64,000 nucleotides of DNA from Rhynchonema sp. JSB1_4 (lineage: Eukaryota > Nematoda > Chromadorea > Monhysterida > Xyalidae): positions 62,001 through 126,000 of the forward strand of contig JASAMV010005999.1 of NCBI GenBank assembly GCA_030248065.1, given 5' to 3'. Each line of letters starts with the position of its first letter. Positions within the stretch are counted from its first letter, which is position 1. The notes under the pieces were generated by a model that was not told the DNA's origin, made no database searches, and saw nothing but the letters and a program-made list of their open reading frames with translations. Shown here piece by piece: positions 33,629-45,666 of this stretch. The position numbers and the translations under genes were made by a program.

Positions 33629-36600
33629 GTCGGTCGTCGGAAAGGATTGCTGGAAAGTTGGAGGATTGGATGGATGTGTGGCAGAGTTTGCAGAACAAGA
33701 TGTTGTTCACATTGGGACAAGGAAAGGTATTTGCATCGCATAAGACCGTTGTCCATTGGGTGAGAACAAACCAATGCCAGAGAATATGAAAACGGCGAAT
33801 GTCCCAAAAAACAGTGTCCATCGAAAATGTAAGAACGTGACGCGTAATTCTATTTCTTTCATATCTATTTCTCGCATGTCCGCATATTGCGCGTCTACGC
33901 ATTTCGGAAACAGTGCACGGTGGGTCACTAAGTGTACATTACGTGAAAGCACACCAAACGACCGTGAAGAAATGACTGCAGTGGAGGGCTATCAGTTGGA
34001 TAGCACGACGACATGCGTAGGCGACAACAGACATTCTGCTGCGTTAGCATGAAACATGGGTACAGTGGTGGACGACATTAGAATAAGCCAAAGTGAGGGG
34101 CATAGGGTTAGTATTGCTGACGGTTTTTGAGCGATAGCGTCTCTTCAGAATCGACAAAAAAGTTTGTGAAGGGTCGCTAAACATCGATGCGTTTTGACCC
34201 ATTTTTGAACTGAAGTGCTAATTTTGTGTTTGATGGAAAGACGTACCAAAATGCTAGCAAACAGAAAAGCGCGTTACGAAAGTGATTTATGATCTGTAAA
34301 ATTGAAAACGACACAAACGGGAACGCCAAGAGCGGCGAACATTTTGGCAGATAAGCCGTGTTTGAGTCACCACAGCAGTTTTTTGGTGATGTTGACTGGA
34401 CGGAAAACAAACATCAGGGAAAAGAGCAGAAAAACTGTGAGCAAGAACGAAAGCAAAGGACCACCTGCGCTCACACGAATGCAAATACGTGTATTTGGGG
34501 TATCAGCAACATTTGTAGTATGTAACTATGTAAATCAGTGTTGATGATTAGCAACCCCGAAATACTACCTATTCCTGGGTCAACATAATTACGGTTACTG
34601 TACGCTCTTGTGTTTCCATGCCATGAAGAACATGCATGGGGCCACTTTTTGCGTAATCGGAGATGTCTCACTTCGAATGGTTTGTGCCACTTGGGTGCTT
34701 TTGACTATCGCCTATTACTTAGGCCCAGGCTTTGTTAGGTGCATAGCACATGGTGTTTCACGTCCAACACAACTCAGGCACGAAAGTGCCCAGTATCCAA
34801 ACTGCCACCAAAGCAAATACCGGGACCTGGTGGTTGAGTAGGTCGGTCGGTATTAAATTTGCTGTGGGTAACAAACGCACCCTGCCCAGCTACGGGCACT
34901 GATAACGGAACTGAGCGTTTTTCATGCCCGCTACTGAACGGGGCGAAGGGTTTGATGTCAAGAAGCAGCTTAAACAAACATCAGGGGGAATTTCCCTTTG
35001 AAATATATTATTTTCGTTTTGTTTTCTGTTGAAATGTTCTTTGTTTGTGAAAACGACTGGAAAATAAACACGACAAAAGTGGAAAGACTAGTGTAAGGTA
35101 CGCAGTGCTCCGACGATGTTTCCAGCTTTCATACGGTGTCCAATGAGCCCAGTTTGCAGTGGAGTGTAATGCCTGGAATTAAAATGCACCAGAAACGATT
35201 AAGTAGTAAATTTGAGAGTGGGCACCAGCTCTGAACGCATCCATCATGCCGACAGTGCAAGATTCAGATAATACTGTCATGACGTTCATCGTAAATCAAT
35301 GTTTCACTGACCTTAGCCTTGCCGTGAGGCAGTACAACAGAAACAAAGAAAAGAGTAAAGGTTGAAGAAAAGTTTCACGAATGACAGACTGAGACACCAT
35401 AACGCAAAGAAAAGAGGAAGTGCAACATATTTTTACAACAACGTTGAGAAAGCGAAAACAAATTATTTGAGAGAAAGACAACTAATGTACCGACTGGTGG
35501 GAGTCGTTCGTTCGGTGCGCCTGCATCGGACAGAAATTTGATCAAGAAAATATCAAATATCCTTTGAACAAAATTTAAAAGTTTCTGGGTCCTTTTCAAG
35601 ATGTTGTGCTGCATTAAACATGGGCAAGACCAAAGCAATGGCGCGGAACTGAACCCAAAAATGCGTACACTGCTTCACTTACAGTATATATTTTTGGCTG
35701 CTTGTTGAATGCTGTAAAATGCGCCTGGCTTGGCTGTGGTGACCGAGTTTCTTTGAGATGAAGCTTGGAGGTTCCACATTGCGTTTGGGGCTTCAGCGCA
35801 GGGGGAAGGAACACAATACAACAGTTGTGTTATGATGGATACAACATTTTATAGGGGTGCGCCCTCAATAAAAATGAGAGATTTCTAGCCAGTCTGAGAC
35901 AAGAAATTGCAGAAATTTCGTTGGGTCAGCTGAACAATAAGATGAAAGTAACACCGTTGTATGAAACATCAGCTTTATGGTACGAGTCAACGATATTCAG
36001 CATCAGCGTGAAGCAGAACATTTTTCCAAACCATAGCTGATTGTTCATTCTTGTCCCATACGCCAACCATTATGCACCATTATTTATATTTTTGCGGTTG
36101 TTGTCAGCAGGGTTCGTTTCAGTGTAACGATTAGCATTGCAGCAATGACTTTCACCCACTCAGTGCAGTGTACATAGCTGTTGTTGCTGCTCAAAACACG
36201 CTACATGCATCAGCACTGGTGCACAGCACGTGCATGCTTTTGTTGTTGGCAGGGCTTGGTCAGGCGGTATGGTCAAACAATGAAACTGCGGGACTGCCTC
36301 AATCCACAACGATTTGGCAATTGTCAAAATCCGCTTTTTGTGTTGCAGAAAAATCCAAAATTGTCACGAAAACTATACCCAGTAAGATGAAAAGTGATTG
36401 ACAAAACCTCCTGACCTATTCCTTACAACGCAAATTGTTTTATTTTATTGCTTCATGTGGCTTGGTAATGGATACATTGGTCATCCTGGTACAATGTATA
36501 CATAAGCTGCTCACCAGCGGACATAATGGCACGTTTACAACATATACACGATTGCACCCGAGGCTCTTGCATCGGCAGAACAGCTCATTGTCGGTCACGG

Positions 36601-37348
36601 AAGGGCTCTTTTTCTAAAAAAATTATGAGTGTACGCCAGGGAATGTAAAACACTCTGTTTTTGTAAGCTGTCTAATCACCACAATTCCATTCACGGCTTA
36701 TATATCCATCAGCCTCGATCGTTGCGATATTCACCAGTGTTGTTGGCTGCATATTTTGCCGCTAATATCATGTGCACTATTTCTCGCGCTCATTTATGGC
36801 TGCTTTGGTCTGTGGTCGTCGCGGCAACCCACGTGCAGGTGCATGCAGCACATGAATCCTGGCATGAGCTGCAGCTGACAACCAGAGTTAACAATTTGAG
36901 TTGCTGACGACTAAACAATTAGCCCAAATCACAAACAGTAAGTACACTGCTGTGAGTTTCATTCTTATTTTATAAGATGAATCTATGTACACTTCTATCA
37001 CAACGGCAGCTTTGAATTGTGGCGCGTAAGCGAAAGCGAATTCAGCAATCGGTAAAGTTACAATCTTCTTGAACTAACTTTACACTCCAATTTGAATAAA
37101 TATTTCAAACACGGTGTCGGAAAACGTTTTGGGATATTACACATCTTTCGTTGATTTGCAATATTACATTACATACCTGTCTAAGACACCGGGCTCAACT
37201 TTACAGCTAGAAAATGGAGCAGTGTAGAAAAACTACAAACACGAGACCAATAAATTTACATGAAATACTCGTTATATAAAATGTACTGCTCTGATTCGAT
37301 GAGATACAAGAAAAAGTATAGAAATTACATTAAAATAATCGAAACTTT
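33629..37348. other. Intergenic spacer between nidogen and the Ly6-like gene
   Basis: It should hold the nidogen promoter, but I see no clear TATA box close to 33628. No frame here looks like a protein. One exact TGAAACATCA copy lies at 35962. No transposon ends were recognised. Confidence 0.4.
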
Positions 37349-38931
37349 CTATTCTTCCACATCAAAATCGACTTGCTGGAACACTTTCTCGCCTTTTTCG
37401 GTCACTTTTGGCACGTTCTTGAGCAAATTGTCGGTCATCACCTCAGCGAAAGTGCCCTTGTTGCAACGTTCGGTGGTGCACACGCACAACAGGTTGGAAT
37501 GCTGAAACATCAGCAAGTGTTAATGAATACTTTCTTGTGGTCTGCCATGTCTCATTTCTGTTGTCAGACCCAGGGTAGGAATCTGTCTGACTAAACCAAG
37601 ATCCCAACAGTATCGGCGAAAAATAACTGTGCTTCGGTCATGTTGATAATCTTTCTTTGCCGTCTTGAAGTGAAGTGTTGTTTTGATCAATCATGAGTAT
37701 CCTACGTAACGTCTCACAAGCAAACCAAGTCGTTGATTGCTGACACACAAAAGAGGGGAATACTGTTGGTGTTACAGAAAATTGTGAAACATCAGCCAGC
37801 CAGACACTAACCATCATTTCAGGTGGTGATGGTGCGTTGACGACCACCTTGCCTGGGGCTGAGGCTGGTGGGTTGGGACCTGATGGCGGGGCATCATCCT
37901 GCAAATGTGTCATCGATTTGAGCTTAAAAATTTACTTTCATTTTTGACTGCCAAATCGTAACCAGCACTTCATCGTTTGAAAGTACATTTTCTTTATTGT
38001 GATACATTTGGAAAACATTCTAAAATTCGACACACAATTTCATGACAGGAACTCACAGTAGCGATGTTCTGGCAAATCGAGCTTCCCGGGAAGTTCATCA
38101 AATACCGGTAGATCGGGGTGCCTGCAGCTGTGCAGAATTTGCGTGTGTGCACCTGAAGAAAAATGCTTTGTGGAGACTGGTAAGCATAGGAAAAAGCACT
38201 TCGTAAAACAACAAATAGAAACCGAAATAACGATTTGTGATTGCTTTCTCAAACATCCGCGAGTTGGAGATTTGAACTTCGTGTGTTTTATAGATATTCA
38301 CACGACATTCCGGGCCGAATGCAAGATTCTCAAAAAAGACTATGGTCCCGCTGCCAGAGCACCTGCTTTATGTTTCACTTTTCATGTGATTAAAAGTTCT
38401 GGTAAAAAATCAACTACAAAACCAGCCAAACCTTTCCATCCTCTGATTCGAAGAGTATAGACGAACAGCTGCGCACGCCAACCGGGCAGTCTTCCTTCAC
38501 GCTCACACATTTCTGGGTGTCGTCGTCCTAAAATAATGTAAAAAAGGCATGAGTGGACATCTTTGGTCGCTGGTGCAAGCACACCGACGATCACCTAGAC
38601 TGCGCCGCATCCAGACTTCGTCCCCGAATTCAGAATAGCGTTTGGACTTGGGCTCAAGAAAGCCCCTACACGTAAGTCAAAACCTGATCATCGCATCTGG
38701 CCATCATATTATGGACTACATATGTGCCCACCACCACGAGGTTGCGAAAACTCCTTCTCTGAACGCTCAAAGGCATAAACGTAATTGTTCGAAAAATAGC
38801 TCGAATTTTCTAACTGATGTTTCACACAACATAGAAATGACGTCACTCACATCTGGTTTGTTGTTGCAGACGTAGCACTGGAAGGCAGTTGCAGCTGCAA
38901 CACAAGCGCTCAGGACAAGCAGAACCTTCAT
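37349..38931 (-). CDS. Secreted Ly6/uPAR-like (three-finger) protein, 5 exons
   Basis: Exons on the minus strand are 38931-38851, 38527-38432, 38152-38057, 37898-37812 and 37501-37349. All introns are phase 0 and every exon is a whole number of codons. The 170-residue product has a signal peptide (about 1-17) ending before FQCYVC. Ten Cys follow, the last group reading LCVCTTERCN, the C-terminal CxC...CN signature of Ly6/uPAR domains. An insert rich in Pro, Ser and Ala (exon 4) splits the finger region, and a Lys/Glu-rich tail follows the CN. No GPI-type hydrophobic C-terminus is seen, so it is probably secreted. The function is not recognised; nematodes and arthropods have many such proteins. 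The fourth intron carries the TGATGTTTCA motif near its start and again at its acceptor. Confidence 0.8.
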
Positions 38932-39044
38932 GATGTCGAGTTGGGGTTGTTTTTTTTGAGATTTTAATCCAGCGAGATATTGCACTAAAATATAGAAATG
39001 AGATAAAAATGTGCTTCTCTGTGACTTGCGTGCACGGGGTCGTG

Positions 39045-39052
39045 TATTTATA
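39045..39052 (-). promoter_or_regulatory. TATA box of the Ly6-like gene
   Basis: TATAAATA on the minus strand, 114 bases upstream of the ATG at 38931, in a GC-richer context. A start site about 30 bases downstream would give a 5' leader of about 85 bases. Confidence 0.55.
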
Positions 39053-39651
39053 TGTGAGACGGGGTCAAATCAGCGCAATCTTACACGCCCAGGCGCGCTT
39101 ATAGGGTCACCACGCAATGGGTGCACTGGTAATAAACTGCGGGATTTGTTCGGTCCGGCTTGACGGTGAAAATGCATAATTCTTTAGTTCATGCGAACAA
39201 TCAACTGACGTTACGTCCATATCTTGCCGATGCGTTACATCATAAACTGCTGGCTGATGTTTCAAGAGCATTATCCGAGTAAATGACTGTTCCGGATCCG
39301 GACTGATCCCCAAGTCAAAGCCCAACCCATTGCATACGTACACACGCGCACTCCAACGACTGCGACTGCAGCATGTATGCACCTATGCACGTTGCGGGAA
39401 TCATGCATCAACTTCGGTATCTTTTTTCTCCTTCACCGTACTGGCTGACTGATCAACTGCCTTACTTACTCAATTTGCGTAACAGCGCCATGCTTGTGCC
39501 GCTGTATATTTCCAGAAATTGCCCCCGAGGAAAGCTCACAAGATGACTAAGGACTGTTTTCGAGCAACCTCTAGGTGCAAGTGCACGGATGTTTTGTGAG
39601 AAAAGCTTGGTCGCAAACCGGAAATCAGCAGGTTTTTATCTATAACATACT

Positions 39652-40207
39652 ACAAGAAAGAAAAATGCCCCAAGGGGCATAAAAGAAATATGGTTCCCTG
39701 GCTGACTGGCATAAAAGAACGATACTAGCTTGCACCACCTTGCTGATGTTTCATTAGGCACTGGAATAAACGTAAGTGTGTTCTGAGCTGTTTGATACCG
39801 AACAGTAGACATTGAACCATATTCCCGGCGCGAACTCTTTTGAACCAACACCCAGCCGATATCGAAACTTTCGTGCAAACCCAGGCAACTGTTTCTTCTT
39901 TTCAACCTCACGACGGTAACTGTGCAGTCTTCGGTTGCGCACGATGGTTTAACAAAGAGAGGAGTAAAGAGAATATTGCAATCTTTCAATATCTCCGTGC
40001 CCTGTGTCTCTGGTGGCAAGACAGCACGCGCCGGGAATATGGTTCAATGTCTACTGTTCGGTATCAAACAGCTCAGAACACACTTACGTTTATTCCAGTG
40101 CCTAATGAAACATCAGCAAGGTGGTGCAAGCTAGTATCGTTCTTTTATGCCAGTCAGCCAGGGAACCATATTTCTTTTATGCCCCTTGGGGCATTTTTCT
40201 TTCTTGT
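39652..40207. mobile_element. Inverted-repeat element with identical 181-bp arms
   Basis: The arms 39652-39832 and 40027-40207 are reverse complements with no difference that I could find. Each starts ACAAGAAAGAAAAATGCCCC and contains one TGATGTTTCA. The 194-base centre has no coding frame of note. Perfect arms mean a very recent event, gene conversion, or an assembly artefact from a hairpin. Confidence 0.75.
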
Positions 40208-40994
40208 GTCATTCTTTTATATCGCGCAAGCGTCAAACAGAGAACCCGGATAAATCAGGCACAGAAAGTTTTCAGTTCCGGCAAGCAATGGTTCTAACTA
40301 GAAAATTGACCGTCAGACTTTTCTCAAGTAATCAACGCACATGAGCGCAATGAGGTGTGGGGGTTAGTTTAAGGATGCTGTACTTTTTGGCAGGATATAT
40401 GAATCGGTGGTTATCGTGACATAAGGCCAATTTTGTGTTTCGATTTCACTATGTCTATGTTTTTGAGGAACATGGTAACTTGTCAAGTTATTTATTTTTT
40501 TTAATTTACCGCCAGGTATGTATTTGACACCCTAGGTACCATCAATTATAGCGCACTGATTGCGCATCGTCTCAGAGAATGGCACTTGTTGGTTTAGTAC
40601 CAAGCAAAGCTGTGCAATGAACTTCCATGCAACCTGTCCCTTCAGCTTCAGCAATGAAATAAGTGTCAAACATCAGTCTCCAGATTGCTTTGGTGTTGGC
40701 CGCCGTATCTGATCTTGGATTCAATGTTACGTAAAAACTACTATTTAACTTTCCCACGAAAGTCAAATTATAAATGCGGAAAAAGCTTCGAATGTTAGAG
40801 AGCAACAGCTATTTTAATTAAGAAGTTGAAATCTTGTCGGTATTTTAACATGAATGACATCACAGCGCATAAACTGCGAACCGCACCTGTGCTTAATAAT
40901 TAATCTCAAATAAACACACGAAAAAACTGAAAAAATGTTACGCAGAATTCATTAAAAGTTAATAAAAATACAACAAAGTTGGCTGCGCGCGTAA

Positions 40995-41060
40995 ATGTTT
41001 GAACCCGCGGCCTTTCATCTTCAATGCTGCGCGTTATACCGCTCGGACATCGCTTCGCCA
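40995..41060 (-). repeat. tRNA-like (Leu/Ser-type) SINE head or pseudogene
   Basis: On the minus strand TGTCCGAGCGG matches an A box of the Leu/Ser type, and about 45 bases later GGGTTCAAACA resembles a B box. A complete cloverleaf does not form. Probably tRNA-derived debris. Confidence 0.4.
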
Positions 41061-41132
41061 ATCTCCTTCACAATCTTTACTACATATGTAACTACGCATG
41101 CATTGCTGCATTGCCTGTTGTGCTTGCTGCCT

Positions 41133-41196
41133 GTGTGTGTGTGTGTGCTGGCTGCCTGCCTGCCTGTGTGTGTGTGTGCTGGCTGGCTGGCTGTGT
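41133..41196. repeat. TG and CTGG microsatellite
   Basis: Alternating runs of TG and of CTGC or CTGG form a low-complexity tract. Confidence 0.8.
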
Positions 41197-41397
41197 GTTG
41201 TGTTTAATACATTGTGCGCTTTATGAATCAGGCAACTACGTAGCTTGCACTAATGCATTATTGTGTGTGTCTGAGCGTCCATTATGGCTCTTTTTGAGCT
41301 GAAAAACATTTAACGTATTGGAATTAATATATTTTTGACGTAACAAAAATTAAAAACACATATAACCGCTGATTTTGGCTTTAGAACCACACATTCT

Positions 41398-41680
41398 TAC
41401 AAAAAGTCATGGTCTGGAACCGTTGATACTAAAGTTACGAACTGGCGATAGCACCACCGTGTTTCTGAGTACGAAAACCACATAAACAACTTTAATAGTT
41501 CTGGTAACCCAACTTTTCGGCGAAATTTTACTTCGGGAAGCACACTTACATACAAAAAGTCGTGGTCATGTCTGGAACCGGTCTCAGTCGTGGAGTACGA
41601 AGTCGGCGATAGCACCATCGTGTTTCTCGTGTGCGAAAACCCTATATGCGATATTAACATTTCTGGTGTTCAGTAACGTC
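41398..41680. repeat. Two-copy tandem repeat, about 153-bp unit
   Basis: ACAAAAAGTC followed by TGGTC and TGGAACCG, then GGCGATAGCACCA and CGTGTTTCT, occurs at about 41399 and again at about 41552 in the same orientation and spacing, with substitutions. Confidence 0.65.
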
Positions 41681-43648
41681 TGGGCCCTGACTACTCTTTT
41701 GTGGAAAAAAAAAGGGAAAGAACGTTTTTACAAAAATGACAACTGTATCTTGCCCGCGATTGCGCGTGTGGGCACGCAGCGGGATGAAATTTTGTGTGGC
41801 CATTTTGGGGCACGGTATATACATTGTGTGCAAATTTGAGCTCATTCGGTTGAGTATTGTTGAAATAGCGCACGATCAAAATTTTCAGAAAGCGCACTAT
41901 AGGGAATGAACCATATGTCGCTTAGCATTACCATGCTAGCTCCGATGTACATCAGCCTGCAAAGAATGCTGTTATCTATGTATAAGGCAGTGTTGTGTAA
42001 ACCCATGCATCAAAGATACTTGATGTGATAGGATTAGCTGCGGTTGGTGTTGATAGACACAAAGAACATTGACCTGCTTTTTATGAAAATTTTCGCGCTC
42101 CGCGCGAGCGAGCGCGCTTTTTGCACCCGCATGCGCTAAATGACTTGCCACTTGGCAGACTGCAGTGCAACAGAATGTGAACTTTATGCGCGAGCAAAGT
42201 ATACGCGTGTGTGATTATTTATGGGATTGGTCTTGATAAGAATCAACATACGTATACTTCATGCCCATAGCCCGGTTCATGAGTACTTCAAGGTTGTGCG
42301 TATGTATACTTTGCAAGGGCTACACAAATCCAAAAGCGAATCTGGTCCCAATACACATTTTCTGAAACCCGGCGAAAAACGACACGGTGTAGTTTGACGG
42401 ACGACGGATTTTCTTTGGCTTTTTTAGCGTTGTTGCGCTGCAAACCAAAAAAACGGGAATAATGTGCGGCCAGAGTCGGTTCGACGCCGTAATTCAAACT
42501 CGAGAAGATGAACGCGAAATCGTGTCACATTATACTTTTCAACGTTGGATCAAAGTCGTGTTCTGAATGAATGTACTTGTCTACATGTCAAAATTGAACT
42601 TAAACTTGAAAGTTGTCAGGTCAAAGCCCCTTTTAAAAGGTGACCCGGAAAGTTGTTTCAAACTTTCAATGAAGCGGAATCACAGATACATAGGTGGTTT
42701 TTTTATAGTTATTATAGTAAAATCTGGTTTTCGTGAGATCATTTTTGACGACGTGGTATATTTACGTAAAAGGTGACCCAACAATTGTCGAAAACCTTTT
42801 TGTGGGGCTTGATATCGGCCGTTGATGAGCTTTGAGGGACGTAATCTCGCTCGAAAGCATTCTGTATTAATTTGTGTTTCAATTTCGTCTGGTTATTCGG
42901 CGGATAAGCCATTGTTGCGAACAACGTACAATGCGTCTCCCAATGTTCAACAATTTCGAGATCCAGCCGCGCCAAAAGTTTTCAATTGGGTCTCCCTATA
43001 CTATATTACAGTGTGTACATGTGATCGATTGTGATGAGCCAGCAAATTCAAGTTTTGAAGTTTTTAAGGTTTTTTTAACTTTACGACAAATTAAAAATTT
43101 TGGGTCGCTCAATTTGCAAAATTTGGGACACATCTAACAGCGACGCTAATTGAATCATTTGGACCCTAATTTACGGCAAATTAAGCCGTTGAGACAAAAA
43201 AACAACAAGATAAGAAGATGCCTCCGTAATGTACATGTGCCTAATGTATACTGATCCGAAAACTAACACATTGTTGGCAAAACAAAAAGTTCAAAACATG
43301 TAGGCCTGTACAATAGTCGGTCAAAGCAGTGCAAGAGAGAATACACAACTCAGGCTCATTGGAAATAAAAGTGTGTCGCTGAAAAAGACACACAGCGGAA
43401 AGGCGTATTTTGCAATTTCATGATCAAGTAGTGCTTCAAGCGCGTTGCTTGAGGCAATTTTGTCCGGAAGAGTACATTGTCGGCGACAAAGCACTTTTAT
43501 TGTCATACAATGAAACGCATCACAAAAGAGATTCAAAACATTGCTTCTGGGCTGCCCATCATTTAAATATGATTGTCCTAAACGCTAACAGTGTGCTGTT
43601 GTATTGGCTGGTTGATGTTTCACAGCGTTAAAAAAGGTTTTCACCCCC

Positions 43649-43720
43649 GATCATGCTCAATGTGGTAAAATGATCATTTCGTTGGCTGGTGTGGAAGTTC
43701 TGGTGTTCGAGTCCACTTGA
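43649..43720 (+). repeat. tRNA-derived SINE head or pseudogene
   Basis: GCTCAATGTGGTAAAA resembles a D arm and TGTTCGAGTCC is a near-perfect B box about 50 bases later. Stems are incomplete. The GGAAGTT...GTTCGAGTC part resembles the sequence at 1918-1994. Confidence 0.45.
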
Positions 43721-43877
43721 AATTCGCACGCACACGACTCGAGGATTCCAAACACCTCTTGTCAGATTAATGTTATCTGAACAATGTTTACACACACTCA
43801 CATTTTTTTACCTCAGATACACAAAAAGGGCGCGACGCATTAGTTCACGTGTTTTTATCTGGTCCAAAAACATTCAA

Positions 43878-45635
43878 ATGTATACAATGCTTCGATATCT
43901 CACGATGCTGTTCATTGGGGTAGTCAACCACCCAGATGATAGCTCAGCAGCACAGATCTTCTCAGGATTCGAAGGTATGTAATGTGGAGGAATGAAAAAG
44001 CAGAAATATGTTAAAGATGTCAATCTGTGTAGAAATGGGCACAAATTTCAAAAGATTCAGATCTTTAGCCCTTCTAACAAACGTTTTGAAATTTAGATTA
44101 TTCGTCCGACTATTGGCTGCACGTCAACAGCGACAAGGGACATCGCCGTTTGGTAGCAACGTTCTTCAAAAAGTACGATCCTGACGAGACAGGTCATGAG
44201 AATAAAACTGTTACGCGTACGCCAAAGGATGAAAGGTGAGCAGCTGATGGGAAATGGATGTTGACGATTATCTAGTGCCCCTATCTGAAATAATTCAAAG
44301 GGGGGCGCTCTGTCGCCCTATTCACGTGAAAACATGCATGGAGTTCGTTGCATGGTCTCAGCACAACTACGCAGTGCCCTTCAACATTTTTCAGCGATCA
44401 AAAACCAACAGCCGCAGTCAAACCGCATGATAAAGCTGGCGATTCGTTGTTCGGTCGTCGAGGAACCACTGAAGAGCCCACAACAACTTCATCAAGGCCG
44501 GTGTCCACAACGTCCTTTATCGTAGACAACATTGCAGCCAACAACGTCACCAACGAATTTGGTGTGCACTACTTGTTGCTGCCCATTCATCTGCCATTAG
44601 CGCATACCCAGCGGGTGGCCGAACGGTCGGAGACACATCAAGTCGACCCAGCCAAGCTGCGTCCGCACACACGCAAGGCACAACTGTTGTTCCCGGGCGC
44701 CTGGGGCCAACACCCCTTGCTGCCGCCTGTAGCTGCCCCGGTCCATAACCAACCCCCGCAGGTGCTGCTGCTGCAGAGTCCTTTCGGGGCCCTTCTCCCT
44801 CAGCTGGTGCCCCCTCGACTGGGTCAGGCCCATTTGTCGAAAGCCGCCATTGTCAATGGAGTCAATGTGAACCCACACCCTCAAACGGTGGCGCCCCCAC
44901 CCGCTGCCATAAATGTGCCAGGATTCATAACTGGTGGTTTGGCGCCAAGTGCACCCAGGATTGGTGATCCACCAGGAACATTCCCTGTGAATGTTGTGCC
45001 TCGACAAAACATTATGGCACCTGCACCACGTGTGGAACATCAGACAGTCGCAAATACACACGCAGAATTGTTGCCGCCCAATACGCTACCACCACGCACT
45101 AAACAAAATGGCAAACTGCCGCAACAACAACAAACGGCACCGGCTGAGTTTTCCCAACTGGCACCGAGTGCGCGTGTCGGTTCCCCACCTCAACCTGCCC
45201 CGACGCAAACTGAACCCAGACGGCCTCAACCCATTCAGTCGCCAACCCTGCCAATCCTGCCAGAAAATCCGCCATCTTCTGCCACCCCGACAGTGCCACA
45301 ATTGGTCAGTAATCAATTCCCGAACTCGCGCGTGATTCTGACGAATTTCAGCCCATCAGCGTCTCCGCAACGCATTATCCCTCCTCAGGTGCCAGTGACT
45401 GTGAGGCCACCAGGCCAGTCAGGTCTGGCGCCGGGACCGTTCCAAGGCGCTCCACCCCAAGCTCCTCCACCCAGACAGCCAGTTATTCAACAAAATCAGA
45501 ATGTCCAAGCCGATGTCCAGCCACAGGCCACAGTTGATCGTGGTCAAAACAGTTTTCCCGCCGCCGGCAACGGGAGAAACTTTGGAAGCTTCGCGCCTGC
45601 TCCAAGACAGAATCATGAACAACAACAACAGCAGC

Positions 45636-45666
<31 letters not shown>

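Larger units (their letters stand above)
40208..43877. other. Intergenic spacer with small repeats
   Basis: There is no gene. The stretch contains a tRNA-like sequence, a TG/CTGG microsatellite, a two-copy tandem repeat and a second tRNA-like sequence, which are listed separately. It should also include the promoter of the downstream TSP1-repeat gene, for which I see no clear core element. Confidence 0.45.
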
